Shown piece after piece: positions 24,120 through 31,460 of a stretch of DNA of 63,505 nucleotides. The notes beneath the pieces are model-generated. The model was not told the DNA's origin. It saw only the letters and a program-made list of their open reading frames with translations, and searched no databases. This DNA is from an uncultured Flavobacteriaceae bacterium (GTDB taxonomy: Bacteria; Bacteroidota; Bacteroidia; Flavobacteriales; Flavobacteriaceae), in NCBI GenBank assembly GCA_947498845.1, contig CANMLX010000026.1:1-63505 (forward strand), written 5' to 3'. A program made the position numbers and the translations under genes. Each line of letters starts with the position of its first letter. The stretch's first letter is position 1.

Positions 24120-24784
24120 TGCAAGGTTTTTAGTCGGGTAGACATTTTAAACAACCAATACCCTACATTTAAAAACACACCAAACAAAAGTGTAAATATC
24201 CAAGCATCTTTATGTTGGGAAGGATGTATTATAATTTGAAAAATATCATTAATTAGTTTTAATGGGTTTTGAATAAGTTCCCATGAGTTATAGCGCAAAA
24301 CACGACCTAAATAAATCCCAAAAGCAGTTAAAAACAACAACGGTGTGACTGCCAAACGAATGACTAGAGGTTTTATATACTGTTTTAAAATTGAAATCAT
24401 ATCTAAAAAAGAGAGGTAGAATAATAAAAGACCACTAAAAGCAAAAGACATTACAGTGAGAATATCTATCCAAATAAATGTTGTTTTGCTTAGTCTAAGA
24501 TGTACCAAGTCTGTAACGATATAAGGCGCATTGGGTAAAAAGAGTAGCCATAGGCAGAATGAAAACCATAAAGCCACTGCGTTTAATTTATTAAAGCTTT
24601 TTAGATAAGTGGTAATAGCAAAAGGGATTACAGCGAGAAATAAATTCCAAACCAGAAACAAATAGAAAAAAGAGTGTGTGAATTTCACTCTAAGCATTAA
24701 TAAGGTTATACTAAATATTATCGAAACACTTGCGATAGAGAGCGTATTAAAATGATGATTTATATAATGTTTTATGTTATTCAT
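24116..24784 (-). CDS. DUF1361 membrane protein
   Basis: 222 residues, about seven hydrophobic helices. The conserved segment LWLLFLPNAPYIVTDLVHLR (about 78-97) is the signature I associate with DUF1361. Function unknown. Last gene of the long reverse-strand membrane-protein run; its start lies inside the DUF2809 gene (8-bp overlap at 24777-24784), so the two are coupled. Its stop shares TTAA with the convergent DUF922-like gene, leaving no space for a terminator hairpin. Confidence 0.8.
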   Translation of the reverse strand: MNNIKHYINHHFNTLSIASVSIIFSITLLMLRVKFTHSFFYLFLVWNLFLAVIPFAITTYLKSFNKLNAVALWFSFCLWLLFLPNAPYIVTDLVHLRLSKTTFIWIDILTVMSFAFSGLLLFYLSFLDMISILKQYIKPLVIRLAVTPLLFLTAFGIYLGRVLRYNSWELIQNPLKLINDIFQIIIHPSQHKDAWIFTLLFGVFLNVGYWLFKMSTRLKTLH

Positions 24785-25154
24785 GAGTTATAAATTTTAA
24801 GTCTATTATTAAAAAGCTTAACATCCCTAAACTGTATGCAACAAGATCGGAAACTTGAAAAGTACTTCCCATAATTAATTTAGCGAGATAGTTATTTTCA
24901 AGCCGAAACCACTTAAGAACATTAAAAAGTTGTGAAAGTTCTATAAGGTAAGCAACTGCCAAAACAGCTATTGCAAGGGTAATGGCGTTACTATTTAAAA
25001 AACTTTTAAAAAAGCAGTATAGCAAGATAACAACCAGAAAATCGCCAACAGTATAGCGTATAAATCCAGATTTTAAATACATGGCGATTAATACTTCAAC
25101 GGTTAATAGTATTATGGTTAGCAGTGCGTATGTTTTGTTAAATTTAAGTGTCAT
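24777..25154 (-). CDS. DUF2809 membrane protein
   Basis: 125 residues, four hydrophobic helices. GFIRYTVGDFLVVILLYCFFKSF (about 30-52) and AVAYLIELSQLFNVLKW (about 67-83) are typical of DUF2809, a small integral membrane family of unknown function; the distribution of its conserved Asp and Glu in membrane segments resembles VanZ-like proteins. 11 bp after the upstream 98-residue membrane gene and overlapping the DUF1361 start, so inside one operon. Confidence 0.78.
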   Translation of the reverse strand: MTLKFNKTYALLTIILLTVEVLIAMYLKSGFIRYTVGDFLVVILLYCFFKSFLNSNAITLAIAVLAVAYLIELSQLFNVLKWFRLENNYLAKLIMGSTFQVSDLVAYSLGMLSFLIIDLKFITHE

Positions 25155-25165
25155 GTAGATTTAAT

Positions 25166-25462
25166 TTAAAGTTTATTAGAAAGAATACAGAAATAGAGAC
25201 CAGCTATTGGGATATTTAGTAAGACGATAAAAATAGCTTCACTTAATTCTAACTTTTGAAAAGATTGACTAATTAGCCTGTAAACTAAAGCAATTAAAGA
25301 AATGGCATTTATAGCTATAGCTGTTAAAACAAAAAAGAACCCAAAAACGAAAATAGAATTAGAGTCTATAAAATTTAATTGTAGTATAAATAGAACGGTA
25401 CCCATAACAAAGCTTATTATGGCTATCGCTTTACTAGTTGTGATTAAACTATTGTGTGTCAT
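25166..25462 (-). CDS. Small membrane protein, unrecognised
   Basis: 98 residues, three hydrophobic helices (about 13-33, 38-62, 78-95). No family recognised. ATG start 7 bp after the stop of the SanA-like gene and 11 bp before DUF2809, so it belongs to the same operon. It may be a two-transmembrane-loop accessory protein of the neighbours; no function assigned. Confidence 0.6.
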   Translation of the reverse strand: MTHNSLITTSKAIAIISFVMGTVLFILQLNFIDSNSIFVFGFFFVLTAIAINAISLIALVYRLISQSFQKLELSEAIFIVLLNIPIAGLYFCILSNKL

Positions 25463-25469
25463 GGTATAA

Positions 25470-26099
25470 TTATTTTATATCTATTTTTTCACCTAAAAAT
25501 TTTGGTTTTACATTTAAAAGCAGGTCTATCGAAGCTTTAGTTCTAGCGAGATATTCTCTTAGTTTAGTTTTTAAACCATAGCGCCCAGATATGTCTTTAG
25601 CATTAAAAGCAACAGCGTTTATATTAAAATGTTTAGCGATAAATAGGGCGCGTTCGTTATGAAATTTTTGTGAGATAATTGTGAACTTAGAGAGGCCAAA
25701 TATTTTTTTAGCCCTAACTATAGAATCAAGTGTTCTAAACCCAGCGTAATCTAGAAAAATTTTATCAGGAGGAATACCAGCGTTTACAAGATCGTTTTTA
25801 AAGTCTGTAGGCTCATCATAATCTTTACGGCTATTATCACCGCTTATTAAAATGAATTTAATTTTGCCAGCTTTGTATAAATCTATAGCAGCTTTTAAGC
25901 GGTATTTATAGTACAAATTAACACTGCCATGATTTGTATACTTGCCAGCCCCTAATACTAAGCCAACTTTATTAGGCGTCACAGAATCAACAGTATTATG
26001 CAATTGATGTTTTGCTTTGTAGGTAATGGATAGATCTACTAGTAAAACTATAATAAGCACTAGTATTCCTACTTTAATTAGTTTTTTTAAGTATTTCAT
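25470..26099 (-). CDS. SanA/ElyC-like DUF218 envelope protein
   Basis: I start it at ATG 26099, which overlaps the TGA stop of the upstream gene (ATGA) and puts the signal anchor (MKYLKKLIKVGILVLIIVLLV) at the N-terminus; a longer frame adds ten residues inside the upstream gene. 209 residues: one N-terminal anchor, then a DUF218 domain with VGLVLGAGKY, LYYKYRLKAAIDLYKAGKIKFILISGDN, and FTIISQKFHNERALFIAKHF. SanA of E. coli affects vancomycin exclusion and ElyC affects undecaprenyl-phosphate metabolism; a related envelope role is likely, the reaction is unknown. Confidence 0.82.
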   Translation of the reverse strand: MKYLKKLIKVGILVLIIVLLVDLSITYKAKHQLHNTVDSVTPNKVGLVLGAGKYTNHGSVNLYYKYRLKAAIDLYKAGKIKFILISGDNSRKDYDEPTDFKNDLVNAGIPPDKIFLDYAGFRTLDSIVRAKKIFGLSKFTIISQKFHNERALFIAKHFNINAVAFNAKDISGRYGLKTKLREYLARTKASIDLLLNVKPKFLGEKIDIK

Positions 26100-26470
26100 G
26101 ATGCATCTGTTTTTGCTAGCCATTCCCAAGATTTAGATGTTGTAATAAATGCCGATGCGAAAAATGCTGTTAAATGTGTATCAAAATCTGCCTGAATACT
26201 ACCGAAAAGACATAAACTAAAAATGATAATGGCATAAAAGGGAAAATAGGTGTTATACACCGTTTTATATCTAGTGTCTTCATGTTTACTCCAGTAAAAA
26301 GGAGCAATAGTAAGGCAGATCACCAAAGCACAGCAAATGGATATAGGTATTAATGAAAGGAAAACAAAAGGAATAGTATCTATATAATTAAACTTATTAG
26401 TGAAAATTATAGCCCAGAATAGTATAGCCGATAGTCCAGTTGCTTTTACTAGTGTTAATGGTATATTCAT
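26096..26470 (-). CDS. Membrane protein, unrecognised
   Basis: 124 residues with four hydrophobic segments (about 5-23, 32-56, 73-90, 98-110). No family recognised. Its stop overlaps the SanA-like start (ATGA), and it starts 2 bp after the DUF4173 stop, so it is tightly embedded in the operon. Likely co-functions with the neighbours in the inner membrane. Confidence 0.62.
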   Translation of the reverse strand: MNIPLTLVKATGLSAILFWAIIFTNKFNYIDTIPFVFLSLIPISICCALVICLTIAPFYWSKHEDTRYKTVYNTYFPFYAIIIFSLCLFGSIQADFDTHLTAFFASAFITTSKSWEWLAKTDAS

Positions 26471-26472
26471 GA

Positions 26473-27852
26473 CTATTTAATTTTAAAATTATCAAACTGA
26501 ATTTCTTGCCAGTTTTTATCCTTAAGTGCTATTATATAACTTTTATATTTTTTCTCTATAGCTAATTCCTTCTCCAAGTTTAAATCATTGGTATTCATAT
26601 AATACTTTAAAATGAATGTATTGTTATCTGATAAATTTACCAGATAATTAAAATCCATAGATTTAGCATAGTATAAATTGTAGGTGGTAATTAAGCTATC
26701 CCAATTAATGGTGCAGGATACTATTAAAATGGCGAATGCAGTTAAAGCGTTGATTCTAAATAAATACCAAAAGTTTTTAATTTTATTTACTTTAATAAAG
26801 GTGCTTATTAACCCTATAACTGTAAGTAGTAGATATACTAATACACCTATACGTTTATAGGTAAAGCCAAAGTAATAGATGTATTGGTAATCTTTAATAG
26901 CGATGTTTATTACCAGAATACTGTTAAGAATAATCCAGATATATGCAACTAGTTTTAACTGTTTGTTTTCTTTATAGAAGTTAAGATTACCTCTAAAAAA
27001 ATATAGAATAATGATTATAGCCATGACTATAGAAGCTATTAAAGCATTAATGCCACTGTGTACTTGAGAAGAGAATACAGAAGCTCTAAAATCATCAGCA
27101 TTTATTAGATAGGTAATATCTGTAATAAGAAAAAATACAATAAGCACATTTAAAACCGTAATTAGAATAAAACCTAATTGATGTTCTTTTTTTAAATTGT
27201 CAACTAAAATATCTCCCTTTTGTTTTAAAATATTTCCAGTGATAACATCTTTATTTGTAATCGGGTTCACTACAACTGGTTTCGAAATATTACTCAATAA
27301 ATAATACCCTAAAACAGAAAATAGCAACCATTGAAAATTGATAAACTTAAAGTTGATATTGTTTACAATACTTTCAAACATAGGATTCCCGTTTTTGTAT
27401 AACGCTATAAAAATGATAACAACTACAAGAGGAATACCAACGATCTTGGTAAGGTGCAAGTAGTCAATATCTTTTTGGGAAGTCTTGATTTTAGATGCAT
27501 TAGAAGTATTAAAGTTTCTATAAAAAAATCCAGCTATAGATGAAAAGAAACCATTAAGCCAATTAATATAGATAGAGGTGTTTTGATGAGATACATGACC
27601 TGTTAATGTTATAAATGTAACTATGTAGGCTAGTATAGATAGACTATTGTTGTATACAAAAACGGAGAAGGCAGCAACAAAAAATGAAATAGTAAAAACA
27701 ATGGTGCTTTTAACTTTAAAAGCCGTTTTGTTATAAAAAAATAAGATAACGAGTGTTACTATACTAAACAAAGAAAAGTTTAAACCAATGCCTTGTTTGT
27801 GAAAAAGAGAGCTAAATAAAATAGCGCCGATAAATAGAGGTAAATTTTTCAT
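26473..27852 (-). CDS. DUF4173 polytopic membrane protein
   Basis: 459 residues, about twelve hydrophobic helices. The segment DDFRASVFSSQVHSGINALI (about 249-268) is the conserved core I know from DUF4173 proteins, which carry a V-H-x-G-x-N signature between helices. Function unknown. The C-terminal ~70 residues are a soluble Asn/Lys-rich tail (NTFILKYYMNTNDLNLEKEL). It lies 12 bp after the Coq4-like gene. In other flavobacteria DUF4173 genes sit beside a small winged-helix regulator as here. Confidence 0.8.
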   Translation of the reverse strand: MKNLPLFIGAILFSSLFHKQGIGLNFSLFSIVTLVILFFYNKTAFKVKSTIVFTISFFVAAFSVFVYNNSLSILAYIVTFITLTGHVSHQNTSIYINWLNGFFSSIAGFFYRNFNTSNASKIKTSQKDIDYLHLTKIVGIPLVVVIIFIALYKNGNPMFESIVNNINFKFINFQWLLFSVLGYYLLSNISKPVVVNPITNKDVITGNILKQKGDILVDNLKKEHQLGFILITVLNVLIVFFLITDITYLINADDFRASVFSSQVHSGINALIASIVMAIIIILYFFRGNLNFYKENKQLKLVAYIWIILNSILVINIAIKDYQYIYYFGFTYKRIGVLVYLLLTVIGLISTFIKVNKIKNFWYLFRINALTAFAILIVSCTINWDSLITTYNLYYAKSMDFNYLVNLSDNNTFILKYYMNTNDLNLEKELAIEKKYKSYIIALKDKNWQEIQFDNFKIK

Positions 27853-27864
27853 TTTTTTTAAAGT

Positions 27865-28365
27865 TTAAGAATATGCGGTTTTTATAGTTTTTATCTGTTT
27901 TTTCGTGAAAATGACTGCTCTAAAATCATCAATAGAAACATTTAAAAGTTTTTTGTAATTGTAGTGATGAAAAGCATTTGCGCTTTTCCCTATGTAATAC
28001 GATTTGTAGTAATACTTGTAATAATCTGGCAGAATGATAATACCTAGTATCATTGCTCCATACAAGTACAGGCTTCTTTTGCCATTACCAAAACAAAGGC
28101 ATTGCAAGGCAATTTCGTCTTCTACTTTTGTGCCGTAGCCTGTAAGGGTATGATACGCATCATGACGTTCTACTTTAGGAATAAGCTCGAAATTATTGCT
28201 ATCTAGAAATATCCCCAAATGCTTACCAAACGAACCTTCGGGGTATTTTAGCAAATCACATGTACTAATACCCCAAGCCTCATGGTTTTTAAACATGTTG
28301 GTGTATATGTTTTGTGATTTTTCAAAAAGCCACTCGATCAATTTTTTTCTAAATCCCATACTCAT
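27865..28365 (-). CDS. Coq4-like protein with intact HDxxH-x11-E motif
   Basis: 166 residues. RHDAYHTLTGYGTKVEDE (67-84) holds His68-Asp69-xx-His72, exactly eleven residues, then Glu84: the zinc motif of the Coq4 family, followed by IALQCLCFGNG as in Coq4. Eukaryotic Coq4 acts in ubiquinone synthesis. Flavobacteria normally use menaquinone, so another substrate is likely. One hydrophobic segment (about 97-112). First gene after the operator at 28371; it starts the distal part of the membrane operon. Start: MSMGF..., either Met possible. Confidence 0.72.
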   Translation of the reverse strand: MSMGFRKKLIEWLFEKSQNIYTNMFKNHEAWGISTCDLLKYPEGSFGKHLGIFLDSNNFELIPKVERHDAYHTLTGYGTKVEDEIALQCLCFGNGKRSLYLYGAMILGIIILPDYYKYYYKSYYIGKSANAFHHYNYKKLLNVSIDDFRAVIFTKKQIKTIKTAYS

Positions 28366-28370
28366 AAAGT

Positions 28371-28387
28371 ACTTTGTTTTTCAAAGT
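28371..28387. promoter_or_regulatory. Operator candidate 1: ACTTTG-N5-CAAAGT
   Basis: Perfect 6-bp inverted repeat with a 5-bp spacer, ACTTTGTTTTTCAAAGT, 5 bp before the Coq4-like start. On the reverse strand it contains CAACTTTG, close to the TAnnTTTG promoter box, so a bound repressor would block RNA polymerase. Same half-sites and spacer as the site at 29360. Confidence 0.72.
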
Positions 28388-28404
28388 TGTTATGTAAAAA
28401 AATA

Positions 28405-28707
28405 TTATCCTTTCTTTATTAGTTTTTCCAGAGCATCTATATGTTTTTTAAATTCTGCTCTACCCAATTTAGTGGTAGAATAGCGTGTATTTGGTTTTCT
28501 ACCAATAAATTGTTTTTCTACTTTAATATAGTCTGCTTTTTCTAAAGCTTTGGTATGGCTTGCCAAATTACCATCGGTAGCGCCCAAAAGCTCTTTAAGC
28601 ATATTAAAGTCTGCATATTCGTTCACCATTAAAATAGACATAATGCCTAATCTAATTCTATGGTCAAATGCTTTGTTTATGTTAGTTATTATGCTCATTG
28701 CTATCAT
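28405..28707 (-). CDS. Small winged-helix transcriptional regulator
   Basis: 100 residues, one winged-helix domain of the MarR/PadR-like type often annotated as HTH_34 or 'transcriptional regulator': INKAFDHRIRLGIMSILMVNEYADFNMLKELLGATDGNLASHTKALEKADYI is the helix-turn-helix part (about 9-60, named here only to locate it) and KQFIGRKPNTRYSTTKLGRAEF the wing and last helix. Length normal. The second Met (28698) may be the true start, since homologues begin near MSIITNINKAF. Gene sits between a membrane protein gene and the operon, flanked by two matching palindromes, so it is probably an autoregulator of the whole region. No ligand domain. Confidence 0.88.
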   Translation of the reverse strand: MIAMSIITNINKAFDHRIRLGIMSILMVNEYADFNMLKELLGATDGNLASHTKALEKADYIKVEKQFIGRKPNTRYSTTKLGRAEFKKHIDALEKLIKKG

Positions 28708-28724
28708 TTCTGCGAAAGCAGAAA
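28707..28724. repeat. Perfect hairpin TTTCTGC-GAAA-GCAGAAA at the regulator start
   Basis: Seven-base arms with a GAAA tetraloop-like spacer; its first base is the last base of the regulator's upstream ATG on the reverse strand. It resembles a worn REP-like palindrome (TTCCTGCGAAAGCAGGAA). In the mRNA it would fold just before the start codon and could reduce translation of the regulator. Confidence 0.6.
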
Positions 28725-28742
28725 CGTATTCATTTAGTAAAT

Positions 28743-29351
28743 TTATTTTCTATCATATTTAAAATGCATCCAAGTGCCATAGACAACATGCATTACACCA
28801 AAACCTAATACCCAAAACCAAAACGCATACCCAGGCAATAAAGTGGCAATTAACCCCAGTATTATATCTATAAAACCTAAATAACGAATATCGCCTATAC
28901 TATACTTTGAAGCATTAACAAGAGCTAAACCATAAAAAATTAACATGAGTCCACCAGTTTGCCCATATTTACCTTGACTTAAAATTATTAAGGTGTACAA
29001 ACCACCTACAAATAGAGGGATTGCAAAATTAAAGACCAACCGCCTAGAGGTAGCGTCCCATATTTTTGCACCTTGCTTTTTAGCCTTTCTTGTAGTTAAA
29101 AGAAAACCTGTAATAATACTTAAAAAAGCGACCATGAACAGTATAAATAAGCAAATCTTAAAGATTTTTCCATCTAAAATTAAATAACCTCTAGTTGATG
29201 TTATTACTAACCAATAAGCTATAGCAGAGCCTATTAAGGCATAAATCCCTGCAAGTACACCAGATAAACCACTTAATGATATAAATCGAGACGATTTATT
29301 CATTAAATCCTTAATTTCACTAATGTCTTTTAGATAATCTTTTGAATCCAT
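28743..29351 (-). CDS. Membrane protein upstream of the regulator, unrecognised
   Basis: 202 residues. A charged N-terminal helix (about 1-25) precedes five hydrophobic helices (about 30-52, 63-87, 106-127, 134-150, 160-190). WVLGFGVMHVVYGTWMHFKYDRK closes the protein. I recognise the type as a flavobacterial membrane protein commonly found next to HTH_34-type regulators, but I know no function. It is the first gene of the reverse-strand run; the regulator follows after 35 bp. The operator at 29360 lies 8 bp before its start. Confidence 0.65.
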   Translation of the reverse strand: MDSKDYLKDISEIKDLMNKSSRFISLSGLSGVLAGIYALIGSAIAYWLVITSTRGYLILDGKIFKICLFILFMVAFLSIITGFLLTTRKAKKQGAKIWDATSRRLVFNFAIPLFVGGLYTLIILSQGKYGQTGGLMLIFYGLALVNASKYSIGDIRYLGFIDIILGLIATLLPGYAFWFWVLGFGVMHVVYGTWMHFKYDRK

Positions 29352-29359
29352 ATAAAAGT

Positions 29360-29376
29360 ACTTTGAAATGCAAAGT
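29360..29376. promoter_or_regulatory. Operator candidate 2: TACTTTG-N5-CAAAGTA
   Basis: ACTTTGAAATGCAAAGT with arms extending to 7 bp (TACTTTG/CAAAGTA, 29359-29377). On the reverse strand TTACTTTG overlaps the promoter box position upstream of the gene starting at 29351. Same half-site and spacer as 28371-28387. Confidence 0.75.
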
Positions 29377-29520
29377 AAATAAATATTTTTGAATTTTAAG
29401 TATTAATTTTCATTTGTTTAAAATTTTTTGATTTTTGAATGTTTAAAAAATTTGAATACATTCAGGAATTCATACTCATTTCATACTCATTTCATTACGT
29501 TTGAAATAAAATAGAAATTA

Positions 29521-29889
29521 GTGAAACCAGTAGATCAATATTTTTTTAACCAAAAAGAACCTTATCAGTCTATAATGCTTTATGTTAGAAGTGTTGTTTT
29601 AAATACCTTACCAGAAGTAGAGGAACGCTATAGTTATAAAATTCCATGTTACAATATGTTTAAGAAGCCAATGCTGTATTTAAATGTTTTAAAGTGTAGA
29701 GATTATGTAGATATAGCCTTTGTACAAGGCATTTTATTGGAAAAAGAGTTTCCTGTTTTAAAAAATGATAATAACCGTAAATATGTTAGGTCTATACAAT
29801 TAAAGCGTTTAGAAGATTTAGATCAAGCTAATTTTGAACGTCTTTTGATTAGAGCTTCAGAAATCTTAAAAGAAGGTAAAAGGGTATAG
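29521..29889 (+). CDS. DUF1801 domain protein (short form)
   Basis: 122 residues beginning at GTG 29521 (KPVDQYFFNQKEPYQSIMLYVRSVVLNTLPEVEERYSYKIP is the family opening, residues 2-42, cited as a location). The YSYKIPCYNMFKKPMLYLNV and VDIAFVQG segments fit DUF1801. Function unknown. A second family member lies at 4171. Divergent from the membrane/regulator operon with 169 bp between, so the operator at 29360 could also affect it. An ATG at codon 19 would lose the first helix, so GTG is preferred. Confidence 0.75.
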   Translation: MKPVDQYFFNQKEPYQSIMLYVRSVVLNTLPEVEERYSYKIPCYNMFKKPMLYLNVLKCRDYVDIAFVQGILLEKEFPVLKNDNNRKYVRSIQLKRLEDLDQANFERLLIRASEILKEGKRV

Positions 29890-29987
29890 TGTATTTAGAG
29901 TGTCAAATGATCCACTTAGAAACTTTACTTTTTTGATAAGATTACATTTACTATGTTTGTTAAATAATAACCCCAAATTAAAATAAA

Positions 29988-30455
29988 ATGAAAAAAGTAT
30001 TTTTAGTATTAAGTTTTTTTATAATTTTCTATAGCTGTTCGAGCAGTGATGATAATAATGGAGGAGGAGATGTAAAAGATCAAGTATTAACAGGAACTGT
30101 AGAAGGTAAACCTTTTACATACAAAGGCGGACAGGCATTTTATACAACATTAGGAGATGAAGAGCTTATTAGTATAAATTTAACTAACGAATCTGCGGAT
30201 TGCTCTAGCGATATTTTTAATTTTGGTCTAAGAATTTCAGCATGGGTACCTAGAAATGTTGGTGTTTTTAGTGATATTACAATTGTTACTCAAGATGGTA
30301 ATAATACGCCTTTTAATCATTTAGGTGAAACTGTTGAAATTACAGCTTTAAGCGATACTGAAGTTTCGGGAAAAATTAAATTAAATGATCCTGCTAGTGG
30401 TATTTTTCCAGAAAATATTTTTGAAGGGACATTTACTATGCCACTTTGTGAATAA
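29988..30455 (+). CDS. Lipoprotein, hypothetical
   Basis: 155 residues. Lipoprotein signal FLVLSFFIIFYSCSSSDD with Cys17, followed by an acidic DDNNGGGD linker, as in many flavobacterial surface lipoproteins; the acidic residues right after the Cys resemble the export signal for surface-exposed lipoproteins in Bacteroidetes. The mature domain is a beta-rich unit (VLTGTVEGKPFTYKGG ... EVSGKIKLNDP) similar to DUF6252-type proteins. Function unknown. Terminator follows. Confidence 0.72.
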   Translation: MKKVFLVLSFFIIFYSCSSSDDNNGGGDVKDQVLTGTVEGKPFTYKGGQAFYTTLGDEELISINLTNESADCSSDIFNFGLRISAWVPRNVGVFSDITIVTQDGNNTPFNHLGETVEITALSDTEVSGKIKLNDPASGIFPENIFEGTFTMPLCE

Positions 30456-30474
30456 AGCTATGGCTTAACTAAAA

Positions 30475-30519
30475 CAAACAAAAAGGTTGTATTAGAATAA
30501 TGCAATCTTTTTTTGTTTG
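30475..30519. terminator. Intrinsic terminator between lipoprotein gene and kdsA
   Basis: CAAACAAAAAGGTTGTATTA, loop GAA, TAATGCAATCTTTTTTTGTTTG. The 11-bp core (30484-30494 with 30498-30508) has two G-U pairs when read forward. T-run after the stem on the forward strand and A-run before it, so it can serve both converging genes. Confidence 0.78.
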
Positions 30520-30558
30520 AATTAATTCTATACCTCTATTGAATTATGTACTCACTAT

Positions 30559-31377
30559 TTACAAAGTGTTTATAGTCTTTCTAATAGCTACCAAATTACT
30601 TAAAAGCGTTTCTAAATTATCTAAATGAAGCATATTGGCACCGTCGCTTTTTGCATTAGCAGGATCAAAATGTGTTTCAATAAATAGTCCATCAACATTA
30701 TTAACTACGCCCGCTCTGGCTATAGTTTCAATCATATCAGGGCGACCTCCCGTAACACCTATAGATTGGTTTGGCTGTTGTAAGGAATGGGTAACATCTA
30801 AAACGGTAGGCGCATAGTTTCGCATAGTGGGAATGCCTCTAAAGTCTACTATCATGTCTTGATAGCCAAACATAGTCCCTCTATCTGTAATCCATACATT
30901 GTCGTTATTAGAATCTTTAACTTTTTTTACGGCATGTTTCATAGCTTCAGGACTCATAAATTGCCCTTTTTTAAGGTTAACAACTTTACCTGTTTTTGCA
31001 GCAGCAACTACCAAATCTGTTTGCCGCACTAAAAAAGCAGGAATTTGTAAGACATCAACATATTCTGCAGCTTTATCAGCATCAGAAACTTCATGAATAT
31101 CGGTTACTGTTGGGATGTCAAAAGTTTTAGAAACTTTATTTAAAATTTTTAAGGCTTTTTCATCTCCAATACCTGTAAAACTATCAATCCTACTACGGTT
31201 AGCTTTTTTAAAACTTCCTTTAAACACATAAGGTATCTTCAACTTATCTGTAATAGTAACAACTTTTTCGGCGATTCGCAAGGCCATATCTTCACCTTCT
31301 ATAGCACAAGGGCCACATAGTAAAAAGAAATTGTTGGAATTGGTATGTTTTAGTTTAGGAACTTTTGTAAGATGCAT
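30559..31377 (-). CDS. kdsA: 3-deoxy-D-manno-octulosonate-8-phosphate synthase KdsA
   Basis: Condenses arabinose-5-phosphate with phosphoenolpyruvate to Kdo-8-phosphate for lipid A core synthesis. 272 residues of the TIM-barrel family: LLCGPCAIEGEDMALRIAE (about 19-37), FKGSFKKANRSRIDSFTGIG (about 53-72), DIHEVSDADKAAEYVDVLQIPAFLVRQTDL (about 98-127, location only), TDRGTMFGYQDMIVDFRGI, and a final FIETHFDPANAKSDG. The Asn residue in KKANRS points to a metal-independent enzyme, as in E. coli. Its presence shows the organism makes lipopolysaccharide or lipooligosaccharide. Own promoter at 31397. Confidence 0.95.
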   Translation of the reverse strand: MHLTKVPKLKHTNSNNFFLLCGPCAIEGEDMALRIAEKVVTITDKLKIPYVFKGSFKKANRSRIDSFTGIGDEKALKILNKVSKTFDIPTVTDIHEVSDADKAAEYVDVLQIPAFLVRQTDLVVAAAKTGKVVNLKKGQFMSPEAMKHAVKKVKDSNNDNVWITDRGTMFGYQDMIVDFRGIPTMRNYAPTVLDVTHSLQQPNQSIGVTGGRPDMIETIARAGVVNNVDGLFIETHFDPANAKSDGANMLHLDNLETLLSNLVAIRKTINTL

Positions 31378-31396
31378 TTGCTTAAAAATTAAAGCG

Positions 31397-31404
31397 CAAA
31401 GATA
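31397..31404 (-). promoter_or_regulatory. kdsA -7 box (TATCTTTG on the reverse strand)
   Basis: Reverse-strand TATCTTTG, a full TAnnTTTG match, ending 19 bases before the kdsA ATG at 31377. Confidence 0.6.
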
Positions 31405-31460
31405 ATTAAAAGCTTTAGGTTTTGTTAATAACTACTCTTAAATGATTTGCTTAAAAGTGA

